Positions 11,814-32,882 of a stretch of DNA of 64,000 nucleotides are shown piece by piece. Every line of letters starts with the position of its first letter. Positions within the stretch are counted from its first letter, which is position 1. Source of the DNA: Gibbula magus (taxonomy: Eukaryota > Mollusca > Gastropoda > Trochida > Trochidae); assembly GCA_936450465.1 (NCBI GenBank), contig OW388293.1:43668982-43732981 (forward strand), given 5' to 3'. The notes below the pieces were generated by a model that made no database searches, was not told the origin of the DNA, and saw only the letters and a program-made list of their open reading frames with translations. Position numbers and translations under genes: made by a program.

Positions 11814-14196
11814 ACACATCTGTGTAAACTGTTAATTAAAGAGACATCAAAATACAGCAAATTACCAAAATCTATTTCATTGCTGGTAGCCTATAATCAG
11901 AATAAAAAATACCACTTTACAGGTAAAATGCCAATAATTTGAATATTTGCAAAACATTTTTAAACATGTTGATACCTATATATCGTCACAATCAGTAACG
12001 GGTTCGTGGAGAGATTAACCTGCAGAGCGATGGTAGTCGAGTATAAGTCGAGATAATCTGATCAGTTTCACAATCGTTGCCATATAGAAACTGTGAAATT
12101 TGACAAGATAGCATCCTCGAAAACCCTTGTTATTGTGTTCTACATCATGCAGTGAGTAGAATGCAACTAAAGGAAACCCTTCTAGTAACAACTTAGGCCT
12201 ATCTGACGAGAGCTAATCGAGATTTGGGTGTCTCTGAAAAAAGATTTTTTTGTCGTGATATGATATTATGATATATATTTCTCATATATATGTCATGTTG
12301 TAAATCGGGGACTCTCTGATTATATTATAATTGTTGATAGAGTCCTTGTGTAGATGAACTATTTCTCCAGCGTTTGATATCAGTTTCCAAAAATATCACA
12401 TATAAGAAAATGCAACCTATAATTATACGCAAGAGAATCATACATTTCAGGAGGCATTATAATGCTATGATAACCCCCATATAACAAGTTATTGCTTAAA
12501 ACATTTTGAATCTTTTCAAAAAGTTTAGAAATTAAAATTTTTAAAAACCTTTCAATCGTCAATAAAAAAATATCGTAACAACATTTATAAATACTTTGAA
12601 AAATATTAAAATTAACTTGGTAAATGTCTAAAAAATTGGAAGAGAATTTAATATATTAATGGGGATTAGGAAACAATGGAATGAGTAAATAATGTAAATG
12701 TGATGAGTAGATAGCGTGTCACATGTACCAATATATTCAGGGAACTCAGTCAATAATGAATCGGCATACGTCGACCTCGGGCTTATAAATGCGCAATAAG
12801 CCTACCATTCCACATAAAATACACAAACACTTTCATACTGATATCGACTTTGTACATCGCAGTTCCATAAATACATTGGAAAAGGTATGTTTTTAAAAAT
12901 GTATTGAACTAATGGTCTTGGCATATCAATCCATACATTTTAAAGAGTTGATATGATTGATAAACACGGTTCAGCCAATAACGTTATGAACTGTTAAGTA
13001 GTTGTTGTGAAAGTACTACCCACGCGCATTCTCGCGTCACTGATGAGTAAATAAAATGGCGGAGTGTTGTTGATGGTGGACTGGGATGCTTGTGTCGAAG
13101 TGAATATTTGGTGTTTATAGGTAATAACAGCTTTAGAAATCGTAGGGAAACTGTTGTTAAGCATATAAACTTTCATTTTCTGCTTAACTAATATTTTTTT
13201 TCTTAAATGGGGATATCTATGCAGCGTTACATGAGATGTCTATCGGTGGTAGAAATGGCTCCAATCTTAGATCGATATGAACGATGCTCCAGCCACAACT
13301 AAAACAGACTGGTTTCCGCGTGTCATCTCAATAGGTTCACGTGGCAACAGATGTGGGATGTAAAACTTTTCAGGCTTTCAATTCAGTTACGGCAATAAAA
13401 CCCTAGCATGAGGTTTACAATACTCAATATAGTTGTTTTAACAATCATAACCAACGTTTGGCAATTTGTATTTTACGCAAGTTCAATCAGACAGAACGTA
13501 AATGTCACCTCAAAGCACAGAAGCTTATACATGAATATTGTGTGATCAGAATAAATGATTTGAATTAATTAAACTTATTCAACATGTGACAAACACTGGT
13601 CTTGTGACTTTGAATATAAACATTGACAGGGAAATTAAGTTATTTATATTTTTAAATCAACACATAAATTCTTTTAGATTTAGACTTTTCTGACACGAAT
13701 TGTAGTTAGACTAGAAACAAGATTATGAATGTATTTGTAATTCGAAATCAGATAGTAATTGCTCAATATTAAATACACTTCTGGATTCTTTGATACTGTG
13801 AATACAAAATAAAAACGAGAAATAGGCTCATACAAATATCATGTTTAAAAATGTCTGATCAATGTAATGCAATAAAACAAGCATTTACAAATTACATGTA
13901 CAATACAGGAAAATTTAGTGTTTTTTGGGCAGAATATACTTATTTTTAAAGCTGAATATAACTTGACAATCAAAAAGAAAAATAAAGTTATGTCAAACTT
14001 TGAATGTTTAAAGTTACAGATAAATAAGAAAGAAACCATCGCTGAGTGGACTGGTCACTGAGATTTCAAGCTAACTAAGCTTAGTTGCACTTCCATTGAT
14101 AAACAACAGTCAAATTATAAATAAAAGTTTGACAAATTTTTGTTTTTAAAGCTTATAGCATGTTTATCAGCCAATGGAATATTGTTGTATGAAATT
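11814..14196. other. intergenic, possible upstream region of the SCM gene
   Basis: No coding exon was recognised. A TATA-like TTATAAAT at about 12783 is followed some 100 bases later by a donor-like AAAAG/GTATGT at 12884. A short ATGGCGG sequence at about 13055 precedes a donor-like ATAG/GTAATA near 13119. Either could be a noncoding first exon of the SCM gene, but transcript data would be needed. Confidence 0.25.
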
Positions 14197-14200
14197 TTAA

Positions 14201-14531
14201 GGGGCTGTAGAGGCTTTTTCAAATTTCCCATTTATAATGATAGTTTACGTCATTTAGATTTACTTTAGAGGGTAAAACATCTTATTACACCAACCAATTA
14301 TCCGCAGTTGTAATAACGATGTTGCATATAAAGCAAATTGCATGGCAGCCATTTTATTGTGAACACATTTTGTTATTTCAAATTACAAAAACGATTCCCA
14401 TGACTTGACCGAACCTTGTGAACTCACTTGTTTTTCCGAAGATAAAAGGGTGTATTACTGTCTATTGGTGACATTATTTTTTAAATACATTTCATTGACT
14501 TATTTAATTGAAAAACCGTGCTACTGCCCCT
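14201..14531. mobile_element. TTAA-flanked MITE, family B
   Basis: It lies between TTAA at 14197 and TTAA at 14532. The ends read GGGGCTGTAGAGGC and GTGCTACTGCCCCT, an imperfect inverted repeat. Relatives are 15126-15308, 31134-31638 and part of 50487-51250. It has no coding capacity. Confidence 0.65.
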
Positions 14532-14589
14532 TTAATGCTTGCTCCTTGGTCATATCACCTGGGAATTAATAAATAGAAGACGAGTTGGC

Positions 14590-14692
14590 GTGCTTTATTG
14601 TTGAATAAAACATAGTAGGGAGCATAAAACACAAAGGGCGCAGCCCTGAGTGTTTAATGCTCTCTGCTATGTTTCATTCTACAATAAAGCAC
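14590..14692. repeat. 43-bp inverted repeat (hairpin)
   Basis: The arm at 14590-14632 (GTGCTTTATTGTTGAATAAA...) is complementary to 14650-14692 (...TTCATTCTACAATAAAGCAC) with a few mismatches and a loop of about 17 bases. It is probably a small foldback element; no gene is present. Confidence 0.7.
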
Positions 14693-15125
14693 AACAATGA
14701 GTATTCTATTTCTTATATGAGATGCTCATAAATAGTTAGTCATTTTCCTATAAAAAACGTGAAGATATTATGTTGATTGTATAAACTATATTTTGAAAAT
14801 ATTAATGCCTCCCGTCGTAGAACACATTCTCTAGCATTGAACAATCAAAGTGACGTAAAATATTACGTCATTTGCTAAGCGACGCTCTAACTGACGTCTA
14901 AAATCACGAGCATGTTTTATTGTCTCATAAAGCACGCTGTCGATCCCATTGGCCGCCTGTGTTTTATTGCCGTATGTATCTTATATTTGCCAATATTGTA
15001 TGATGTAAAGTAATTTATTGGCTGCTTTTATACAAGGTGTAAGTTGCTTTGCCAATCACAGGATTGTAGTAGCCTTGTGGATAAAAATAACCTGAGAGAA
15101 CAAGATTGTGTACTGCTAATTTTAA

Positions 15126-15308
15126 AGGGACAGTAGCACGTTTTTTCATTTTTACCACTGCGGAGTGCGGATAATAAGTTTGTGTAATTTATAAGATGTT
15201 TTACCCTTTAAAGTAAATTTAAATGACGTAAACTATCCTTATAAATGTGAAATTATAAATGGAAACATTTTAAAAAATAAATTTTGCCCAAAATGTGCTA
15301 CAGCCCCT
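15126..15308. mobile_element. TTAA-flanked MITE, family B (short copy)
   Basis: It lies between TTAA at 15122 and TTAA at 15309. The ends AGGGACAGTAGCACG and GTGCTACAGCCCCT are inverted. It ends about 110 bases upstream of the SCM start codon. Internal homology to 14201-14531 is inverted (ATTTACTTTAGAGGGTAAAA there, TTTTACCCTTTAAAGTAAAT here). Confidence 0.7.
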
Positions 15309-15418
15309 TTAAGAACTTTAATGGATGAAATCTTTTGTGTATACTTTCATTTCCTATTTCTCATCTGTTTCTGGATTTTCAGATTTCTGTTTGCCAAGAA
15401 GTTATTTTAAAGGTAGAC

Positions 15419-23512
<8,094 letters not shown>

Positions 23513-23775
23513 ACGAGATATTAGTTACCATGGTTACCAAGTAATAACTGACGATGTCAAGGGCAAATCAACAAGGGCAGATAACTGAGTGAAAGACTTG
23601 TACAGGGAAGGCTTTGTTTCCACAGGAATATTATGACCAAAGATGATTAAATAGTGTTATATTTTGAATTCAACATGCATATCAGGTTTAGAATGTTCTG
23701 ATGGAAATAGCTCCTGTTGATCTTAACAATAATTCATGAGTATCAGTAATCAGGGCCTAGATTTTCAAAACTACC

Positions 23776-24675
23776 TTAAAGTGACATCCATTGTGTTTCA
23801 TTATATTTTATTTGGTTTTAATACATGCTAAAAAAACCAGTATGTTCCGATTGTCAACTTGCATATTCATCCCCAATCGCCAAATATATTATAATTACTT
23901 ATTTCCAATGAAAATCAGGCAACATCATTATAGATAAGCAGAAACCCAAAACTAAACATCCCATTTACATGCAGTTATATGACCCATAGACTTGGCACTC
24001 AGACTGTAAACAACGTGCAACAGGATGCATTAACTTGTTGGCGAACAAAAATATAAACATTGTAATTTAAACCATACATTTTTAACGATATTGTCATCTG
24101 ATATCGGGGTGGTAGCGCAGTGGTTATTGCGTTTGGCTTCGGATCAAGAGGTCTGGGGTTTGAATCCCGCCAGGGGCACGTCAACTTTGTCTGCAGTAGA
24201 TAACTGATCTACACGCAGTAAGGCTTGGGTGCAATGCTACACTGAATTTCAGTGCAGTACCACCCATGGTTCGCAAGTTCCAGCCGCTGCTCGCCGGTTT
24301 CACCGCAGTGCATAGCCACATGGCGTTGCAGGCTTTCTCCCAGCCATAATACTAGCAGCCGCGATATAAGTGAAATACTCTTGAAAGCGGCGTTAAACCC
24401 CAACTCACTTCACCTCACTTAAAGCATTATCAACAAATTTTTTTGTTTGTCTGTTATAGGTAAGTTTCCAAAATTACGTTGACTATTTGACCCGTATCAA
24501 CCATGGTGCATTGTCTGAAATCACTGCTTTTGCCTTCAACCTGATTGTCTCTATACTGAGTCGACTGTCATCAAAGTGCAAATTTTCGGCAACAGTCAGT
24601 AGTTCTTGATTAAATGACATCATTTATAATGTTTGGCATATGTGACCCCCATCAACACAATGGATGTCCCTTTAA
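23776..24675 (+). mobile_element. TTAA-flanked MITE, family A, interrupted by a SINE
   Basis: TTAA at 23776 and 24672 flank inverted ends AGTGACATCCATTGTGTT and AACACAATGGATGTCCCT. Body homology to 4999-5477 runs on both sides of a SINE at about 24104-24420, which therefore inserted later. It starts about 260 bases after the SCM stop codon and may lie in its 3' UTR or just beyond. Confidence 0.75.
24104..24420 (+). mobile_element. tRNA-derived SINE
   Basis: The head GGGGTGGTAGCGCAGTGGTT holds a polymerase III A box. GGTTTGAATCCCGCC about 50 bases later is the B box, and the spacing fits a tRNA-derived promoter. The body (CTTTGTCTGCAGTAGA, GGTTCGCAAGTTCCAGCCG, ATACTAGCAGCCGCGATA) and the tail (GCGGCGTTAAACCCCAACTC) recur at 20345-20655 and partly at 34318-34500. 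Confidence 0.8.
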
Positions 24676-24765
24676 TCCTAACAACCTTGTAAAAGTATGT
24701 GCATACTCCTATCTTAGCACTAAGAGAGCTTAACGAGCCATCACGGATGTTAGTATTTCAATTTT

Positions 24766-27326
24766 TAGCTCATCAGGCCTGAAAGGCCCGATGGGCTTAT
24801 GGCATGGGATGGCGTCCGTCCGTCCGTCCGTCCGTCCGTCCGTAAACTTTTAACTTTTTCGACTTCTTCTCCAGAACCAATAACTCTAGAGAGCTGAAAT
24901 TTTATGTACAGACTCCTTGGCCAATGGGGATTCTAAATTGTAGATTTGGTGACACTGTGACCCTAAATAAGGGCCCCAGGGGTTATAACCTTAAAAGCTA
25001 TTTTCATCTTCTTCTCCAGAACCAATGACTCCAGAGAGCTGAAATTTTATGTACAGACTCCTTGGCCAATGGGGATTCTAAATTGTAGATTTGGTGACCA
25101 TGTAACCCCAAATAAGGGCCACAGGGGTCATAAGCTATAAAGCTATTTTCATCTTCTTCTCCAGAACCAATGACTCCAGAGAGCTGAAATTATATGTACA
25201 GACTCCTTGGCCAATGGGGATTCTAAATTGTAGATTTGGTGACCATGTGACCCAGAATAAGGGCCTCACAGGCCATTACCTAAAATCCTGTTTTCATCTT
25301 TTTCTCCGGAACAAAAAGACCTAGAAGGCTGTAATATTGTATGCAAACTCTTCAGCCAATGGGGATTCTAACTTGTAAATTTGGTGACCCTGAGACCCCA
25401 AATATGGGCCACAGCCTAAAAAACTGATATGAACTGATATTTTATGTGCACTTCTTTCACTTTATTTGAAATGTATGTCGACTTGAAAGAACAATCTACA
25501 TTGTGGACATGTTTGTCAAATTGATGTAATCAATGTGAAATGAGAACTGTTGAATAGCCTATGAAATGAAAATTGTGACAAGTCATAAAGGTCTAAATTG
25601 AAGAGGAGTTAAGAATTCTTTTATTTTACATGAGATATGTGAACTGCATATGACTGGTGATGAAATGATAAGATAAGATTATTTTCATCTTTTTCTCCAG
25701 AACGAAAAGACCTAGAAGGTTGTCATGTTGTGTAAAGAGTCTTTAGCTAATGGAGATTCTAAATTGTAGATTTGGTGACCCTGTGACCCCAAATAAGGGC
25801 CTCACAGGCCATTACCTAAAATCTTGTTTTCATCTTTTTCTCCAGAACAAAAAGATCTAGAAGGCTGTAATATTGTATGCAAACTCTTTAGCCAATGGGG
25901 ATTCAAACTTGTAAATTTGGTGACCCTGTGACCCCAAATATGGGCCACAGCCTAAAAAAACCCTTTGAAAATGAATTTTGAACTGATATTTTATGACACT
26001 TCAACCACTTTATTTGAAATGTATGTCGACTTTAGATAACAATCTACATTGTGGACATGTTTGTCAAATTGATGTAATCAATGTGAAATGAGAACTATTG
26101 AATAGCCTATGAACTGAAAATTGTGACAAGGCATAAAGGACTAAATTGAAGAGGAGTTAAGAATTCTTTTATTTTACATGAGATATGTGAACTGCATATG
26201 ACTGGTGATGAAATGATAAGATTATTTTCATCTTCTTCTCCAGAACGAAAAGACCTAGAAGTTTGTCATGTTGTGTAATGAGTCTTTAGCCAATGGAGAT
26301 TCTAAATTGTAGATTTGATGACCCTGTGGCCCCAAATAAGGGCCTCACAGGCCATTACCTAAAATCCTGTTTTCATCTTTTTCTCCGGAACAAAAAGATC
26401 TAGAAGGCTGTAATATTGTATGCAAACTCTTTAGCCAATGGGGATTCAAACTTGTAAATTTGCTGACCCTGTGACCCCAAATATGGGCCACAGCCTAAAA
26501 AAAACCTTTGAAAATGAATTTTGAACTGATATTTTATGACACTTCAGCCACTTTATTTGAAATGTATGTCGACTTTAGATAACAATCTACATTGTGGACA
26601 TGTTTGTCAAATTGATGCAATCAATGTGAAATGAGAACTATTGAATAGCCTATGAACTGAAAATTGTGACAAGGCATAAAGGACTAAATTGAAGAGGAGT
26701 TAAGAATTCTTTTATTTTACATGAGATATGTGAACTGCATATGACTGGTGATGAAAGGATAAGATAAGATTATTTTCATCTTCTCCAGAACGAAAAGACC
26801 TAGAAGGTTGTCATGTTGTGTAAAGAGTCTTTAGCCAATGGAGATTCTAAATTGTAGATTTGGTGACCCAGAGGCCCCAAATAAGAGCCCCGTAGGCCAT
26901 TACCTAAAATCCTGTTTTCATCCAGAACAATCTAGAAGGAATATTTTGTTCAGAATGTTTAGATGTTTGGATGACAAGGCTTAGAACCGAGATTGTTTAG
27001 CCAAGGTGATTCAAAATTGTACTATGTACCATGAGATTCATCACATTGCCTGTTCTCTTTAAGCCTTATACAGTTAGATCAGTGCTGCCAGTGTTTAGTG
27101 CAAGCAAAAGTCTATTACATAATTTGGCAGTAAAACACAAAAAACACAGCTGGCTTGTAACCAGAGCCAAGGGGTCAGAATATTGCATAATCTCCTGTGT
27201 GTTGACCTTGCTGAGTGCTCTCTCTCAATTTCAAGACTAAGATTTGTCAGGGTTAGGGATTATGCATTATATTGAGACAACATATTTCTGTCTTCATCAT
27301 CAAACAAAATAAACTCTGATGAGCTA
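24766..27326 (+). mobile_element. nested repeat element with GTCCGTCC run and satellite core
   Basis: It starts TAGCTCATCAG followed by GCCTGAAAGGCCCGATGGGC and a (GTCC)n run at 24814-24842. It ends CTGATGAGCTA at 27316-27326, the exact inverse of the first 11 bases. A shorter copy of the same family is at 51676-52400. The inside is made of repeated blocks with CTTCTTCTCCAGAAC and TTGTAGATTTGGTGACC motifs. The small frames inside it do not encode a recognisable protein. Confidence 0.65.
25270..26930 (+). repeat. ~545-bp tandem satellite, three copies
   Basis: The marker CTAAATTGAAGAGGAGTTAA occurs at 25593, 26141 and 26684, giving periods of 548 and 543. Each unit also carries GAACTGATATTTTATG, ATGTATGTCGACTT, CATTGTGGACATGTTTGTC and a TTTTCATCTTTTTCTCC block. 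Copies differ by scattered substitutions, so the array is recent but not brand new. Confidence 0.8.
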
Positions 27327-28145
27327 CAGAGCCCATGGCTCTATTTTTTGGAAAATATACTTATAACGTCATTCGCCAGAGAAATCTTTTATCTACAACA
27401 TGGCATATGTTAAATAATTTTCATATCACGACAATGTATTGCAATTTTGTTTCAAAGAGAAGTACCACTTCGACTAGCGCGCGCTAAGGGTATCTGACGT
27501 ATATAAACAGAATCCCCTTTTTTGCGTAATACGTACTACACAAACAGCAATCGCTTCCGAAGCGTGAAGGCTCGTCTCTAGCGCAAGTCGCCATAACAAC
27601 CCATATGCTGCACGTGCTTCACGTGTCTCTCTTGGAAGTTACCCTTGTCACACATTACTTAATGTGACGATTGCTTTACAAACAATGTCCTGAGAATATA
27701 CAAATTATTACCTGTTTAATATTTTTTTATTGAGATAAGACCAGCAAATTATGACAAATTTTTACTCTCATTAATTATAAAATTCAAGAAAAATACCTAG
27801 TTGGGTAAAACAATTATTCCAATATCTGTAGCAAATACATAATTAAATGAAATGGTAAATAAATCACCGCCAAAAAAAAAAATATTTCGATATCTTTCAT
27901 TGCTCATATTTTTTGTTATTCTTTCGTGTCTTTGTTTACTGTGTGTGAGCTAGACCATAATGCTTTGCACTTGAAAATAATAGACTGGATCTATATTTAG
28001 ACTGGAAAACACCTTTACTAATTAATGCTATTTCTCAGCTTATTTTAAGTTGGAAAAATTAGGGAAAAATTAAGTATTTATTTCACGGAGATGGATTTTT
28101 GGAAATTTTTTGATATTTTCAACAACAACCGTGATGGCTCTTTAA

Positions 28146-29703
28146 AAAATCTAGGTTCCTGTTTGCATGACATAAGACATGACATCAACTATCACATTGA
28201 ATTTATTTAATAAATATTCTACTTTCAGTTTTATTAATTGGAGTAATCATCTTGAGAATGAAATGAGGGCAGTGCACAAACAAATGTTTTAAGTATGATT
28301 TGCTCATGATTAAGGAATTCTGTATGTGAGATATGAAAAAGAATGCTATTTTTATTTGTTTTAACTTCATGATTATAGTTACTGGTTTAAAACGTTTTTA
28401 CGGAGACAGATTTGTAAAAAAATGTTTCTTTTAACAGAGATTTTTAAGAATGATATTAATATTGGTAAACATGCGTTAATGGATTAATGTAAACTGAAAA
28501 CAGTTCGAGAAATACTGTAAGGCATTAATGAGAAATAACAACTTTGTGGTGGTTTTTTTATGAAAAAAAATGGTCAATTTGGGATTATTGTGTTTGTAAT
28601 AATCACCATTATCTCTTACTTTGCTTGTTGAATTGTGTGCAAATGCCCTACTCATAAGTCATGATGTATGTAAAGATTGTTAAAACTAATATAAAAAGTC
28701 ACGAATGTACATACCGGTATTTTGAATTATTCCAATAATTGTCAAACCGACCGATAAACCTACAATCCCCTTCAAAAGGCTTGTTATTGAAGGTTCTGTA
28801 CTGTAACGCTGGTTATGTATTGACAGTAATAAGTGGTTCCTTCACAAATCAAACTCAACACTTGGATTAAAGTGTCTAATGCAGTTAAAGTCCCATTGAA
28901 AAAGGTAATTGTGTTTAAAAATGAAGTGACCTCTTAGTGGCATTGATATTCAAGCAGATTAAAATCAACTGTTTCTGAGGAATAAAAGTTGCAAAACAGT
29001 GTCTTTACTGGAATAGAAACTTGTACCATTACAAGCACGGAGGGTTCCATTGTAGGGTTCCTCTCCAATCAGTCTGACGGCCTGTATGCTTGCTTGTTCT
29101 CACACCATTTAGATAGCCAATCACAACAAAAGCTTTCGGTGCGAAAAGCTATGGTCAAGTAAAATCCAGACAGCCCTCATTTTGTCTTTTTCCGTAACAT
29201 TAGTAACGTGTTAACGGATGATACAAAATTTGTTAAAAACACCTCTGATGTGATTGGCCATCTAATGACTAGGTTTTGTCTGCATTAAACTGGTACAGAA
29301 CATGTGCATATAGAGGTGTCATCAGACCTGGTGGTGAGGAATGTGTAGAACCATTTTATAATCTGGTAGATGCACTATTTTGCAGATTTTATTCCTCGGA
29401 ACAGGGTCTATTTTAATCAGACTGATATTCAAGCTACTTGTGATGACATGTCTTGTTCTAACGTAATAACATCTAGAAATGATTTTAAAAAATGACACAT
29501 GTATATTTAACATAGGGAGAAAATCAGATGTACTATACATTGAAAACAAGTCTATCATGCAATCTGTCATTGTTGAAAAAAGAAAAAAAATGTCTCAACC
29601 ATAAGGCTAGTTACAATTTTAAAGAATTTGATCGTGTTTATTTATTTGGCTGATTGGGAAGAGTTAACCATTTCAGAAGAGCTAAAATAGTCTGAATGAC
29701 TTC
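28146..29703. other. intergenic, no gene seen
   Basis: A/T-rich unique-looking sequence with no coding exon, RNA gene or inverted repeat recognised. Confidence 0.4.
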
Positions 29704-29912
29704 GACTTCCCTCGTAAATCAACAACAGTTTCCATCACTGGCTGATTTAAGCCTTGCTGCATTTTGTGAACTTTTCTGCATCTCAGTGTGCACTACGAAG
29801 TTCAGGTCCAGCTTGCTGCTACGCTAGCACAGGAAAGCTAACGAAATGCAACAAGGTTTAAATTAGTCAGTCATTGAAACTGTTGGGAGTTACGACTTGT
29901 CGGGGAAGTTGG
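29704..29912. repeat. long hairpin element, relative of 19400-19598
   Basis: The left arm (GACTTCCCTCGTAAATCAAC, AACAGTTTCCATCACTGGCT) and right arm (ending GAAACTGTTGGGAGTTACGA) are complementary with mismatches. The TGGCTGATTTAAGCCTTGC segment is shared with the intron 6 hairpin of the SCM gene. Confidence 0.6.
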
Positions 29913-31129
29913 AATGACTTGGAATGATGCGATTATTTTCATCCCAGCTAGAAGTGGGACTTTAACTCTTTGTGTACATGCAACACAGAATGGTTCGTGT
30001 ATAATTTGTCAGTGCAATACTGCTTTCCACTGCCTTCATCCATCGCTCTACCTGCAATGATTGCGTACCTTGAAGTCAGAATCTCATGTTTTTCCATCAA
30101 TTTATTTTCATGTTATATGTCATCTTTATTGCCATGCTAACCCTTCACCTTTCAGAGTAAAATCAACATATTGTTTATGTTATCAACTATGATTAGCAGT
30201 ATTTCAGGTCTAATTTGATTTATTTTCAAATGTTTGTCCATTAAATTGACAAGAAATGTATATACTCTCCAAATAGAAATGTTTAAAATTTTATTGATGA
30301 TAATGAATTGACTAGCAAGAACGAAGTTGTTTTTAACAAGCTTGTAATTTAATATTTCACATGTTAATCAAACCACTCTGTTTCAAAAACATATTGAAAC
30401 CTAATTTATTATGCAATAAATATATTACTTTTCCACAGAAATCTCAAACATCCTGCTTCATTAGGGTATTTGTATTACAACAGCTCCCTGATGGAACAGT
30501 CATGATGATTCAATAATTGATGATAAACTATTGAAGACATGCTCGTTTGTGTATACAATTGATTCTGTGAGATAGATTGTTCAGTTCAATTCAAGGTCAG
30601 TGTTTTAGCATCCATGATATTTCACATTTACCTCATATTTATTACAACATGAACTATTTTTACATTGGTAAGAGAATTAATTTATTGATGTATTTTGTTA
30701 GCATATTTTGCTTTTGCTTGTAGAAAATTTTTCACTTTGTGAATGAATCAAGTACTGATTTCAATGCCTTCTGTAATCATTACTCAGTTCTTGGCTTCGC
30801 TTTGCAATAGTATTTGTTGATGTTACAGATCTGAGACAGTAATGAACAAAGTTATTTATTTAACCATTTATTTACGTATTTGGTAAACTTATATGCACTT
30901 GACAATGTTAGAAATGTTGATAGTTTGGTGTTCAGTAATAGTGGTTTATAATCACATCTTGGTAAAGGATATTTGGAATACATGCCATTCAATTTGATAT
31001 AAATTCAAGATGTAAGATGTTGTTTGAAATATCATAATTTAAATAAAGTTAACAATAGAATAACCTTCCTGGAAGCTCTTACCATTTTGTGAACTTTACC
31101 TTAGTGAAGCGTTTGGGTATTGCAACAAT
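29913..31129. other. intergenic, no gene seen
   Basis: A/T-rich noncoding sequence; no feature could be supported. Confidence 0.4.
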
Positions 31130-31133
31130 TTAA

Positions 31134-31638
31134 AAGCGCTGTAGCATGATTTTCCTACTGAAGTAAAGTGATCGCACAAAAATATAAATAAGTGTAACCA
31201 ATGGCTAAATAATACTACTGAATCAGTAAAAAAAGAGTTCTAAAACGAATCTACATGGTTCGGTTAAGTCATGCGAGACTATTTTCCATTAAGAGGTCAT
31301 TTTAAGGTAATTCAAGTGATCTGATTGTTGTAGCGATACCTAAACACTCAGGGTAGTTTTAAATGTGCTATAATGATGGAATGGTCAACCATCTTGCTGT
31401 CTGAACTCTCAAATTTGCATGAGAGCTACAAATCTACCTCTCACACTGAAAAGTTCCACACCACTGGCTTTATATGTCGCACCATTTTCTTTGAAAACAG
31501 ATAACTGTTTTCTATGGATATGGCTTACATTGGATTGGGTAATGAGATAGTTTATACAATATATTGGTTTATTAATGGATAAAACGAGATGGCAAATTTG
31601 AGAAAACATAATATGCAAAAATCGTGCTACAGCGGCTT
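31134..31638. mobile_element. TTAA-flanked MITE, family B
   Basis: TTAA at 31130 and 31639 flank AAGCGCTGTAGCATGATTTT and AAAATCGTGCTACAGCGGCTT-like inverted ends. It is longer (505 bp) than the copies near 14.2 and 15.1 kb. Confidence 0.65.
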
Positions 31639-31642
31639 TTAA

Positions 31643-32350
31643 CATTGAGTATAGTAAAAAGCAAGAAGTATCTATATGTGCTGTCTTTTCAGGAGAGAAA
31701 CCTTGCTAATAGATTAACTACCCTTCCTGAACACCAATATTCAATGGAGAGGTGCAAGGTTATAGAAAAGGTTATCTTTTCCAATGAATAAAGGTATAAA
31801 TCAAATGAAAAATGAACTCATCAAACTTGCATTCCAGTTTTCAAATTATTATGTTGAACTCCATTAATATTTTTCTTTACACAAAAAGGAAGTCAACTCC
31901 CTGTTTGGTTGTACTGAAACAACATTGATACAGCATTAACACTAAGTTTTATCAAGCTGATTACATTCATTTACATCATTGTAAATGTCATTTCAGAAAT
32001 GTATATCATTGACAATGTTAGTACTTCTGTTATACAAATATTTGTTGCTGTAATTGCTTTGAAACCTGTAATAACGCAATAGATAGTTTAGAAATCCAAT
32101 GTAGATGTTGAGATTTCAGTAGATGTCCTGAACACAGTCATTAGTTGAATTGGTTGTGATTACTCTGAACCCTGTCTATGCATTATATTGTTTAAGTCTT
32201 GCAATCCTGTTCAGTCATCGTCTTGATGAGTTGTTTATTTCCTGTACATATGCTGCATTGCCTTCCTTGTTCATTTAACTGTTATAGTTGGCTTACTACG
32301 CTGTTTGAGTGTGATAACTTCACAGTTGTATGATTTTAGGACTCTTGCCA
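31643..32350. other. intergenic, no gene seen
   Basis: No coding exon or clear repeat was recognised. Confidence 0.4.
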
Positions 32351-32358
32351 TAGCAAGG

Positions 32359-32874
32359 CATTCTCTTCCCACAGACTTCTCTCCCTTCAATTTTCGTCCC
32401 TAACCTGTCTACTATGATGCATTTCTCGGCTAGAAATGGAGAGTATGTTGGTTGTATTTGAAAATAATTGTTCAAATGGAGAGTATGTTGGTTGTATTTG
32501 AAAATAATTGTGCAAATGGAGAGTATGTTGGTTGTATTTGAAAATAATTGTGCAAATGGAGAGTATGTTGGTTGTATTTGAAAATGATTGTGCAAATGAG
32601 AGTATGTTGGTTGTATTTGAAAATAATTGTACAATCAGCGAAGCTGTTGTGAAGGTAACGTTTTCACCTGACCTCATAATGTTATTTTGGGAAATGGTAA
32701 TGTATGATAAACATTTAATGTGTGTTGCTCAATGTATTTCATTGGATAAAAAGCAGGGATATTATATGTAGTATCCTTTTTAGCCGCTATTGGATTTTGT
32801 TAGAAACGAGTTATTCATCATAGTAGAACAAAGTTAAGATCGATTGAGGGGGTAAACTCTATGGGAAGAGAATG
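32359..32874. mobile_element. hairpin-TIR MITE with expanded internal minisatellite
   Basis: It starts CATTCTCTTCCCACAGA and ends TATGGGAAGAGAATG, the family termini. The flanks TAGCAAGG (32351-32358) and TAGAAAGG (32875-32882) look like an 8-bp target duplication with one change. The inside has the family sequence ATGGAGAG..GTTGG..ATTTGAAAATAATTGTGCAA expanded into a tandem array. No protein is encoded. Confidence 0.7.
32430..32635 (+). repeat. 40-bp minisatellite, five copies
   Basis: A unit beginning AAATGGAGAGTATGTTGGTT repeats about every 40 bases from 32432. The single-copy equivalent is seen in the related elements near 44670 and 47490, so the expansion happened in this copy. Frames through it are artefacts. 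Confidence 0.85.
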
Positions 32875-32882
32875 TAGAAAGG

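Larger units (their letters stand above)
24734..28141. mobile_element. TTAA-flanked inverted-repeat element, family C, split by a nested insertion
   Basis: TTAACGAGCCATCACGG at 24730 is matched in reverse by CCGTGATGGCTCTTTAA at 28129-28145, a 17-base inverted repeat with one mismatch, both ending in TTAA. The sequence from 24766 to about 27326 looks like a separate inserted repeat, leaving an original element of roughly 0.85 kb. No transposase is visible. Confidence 0.55.

Noticed and set aside
32320..32771. Three overlapping frames of about 90-100 codons with repeats
   Set aside because: They arise from the 40-bp minisatellite inside a MITE on both strands.
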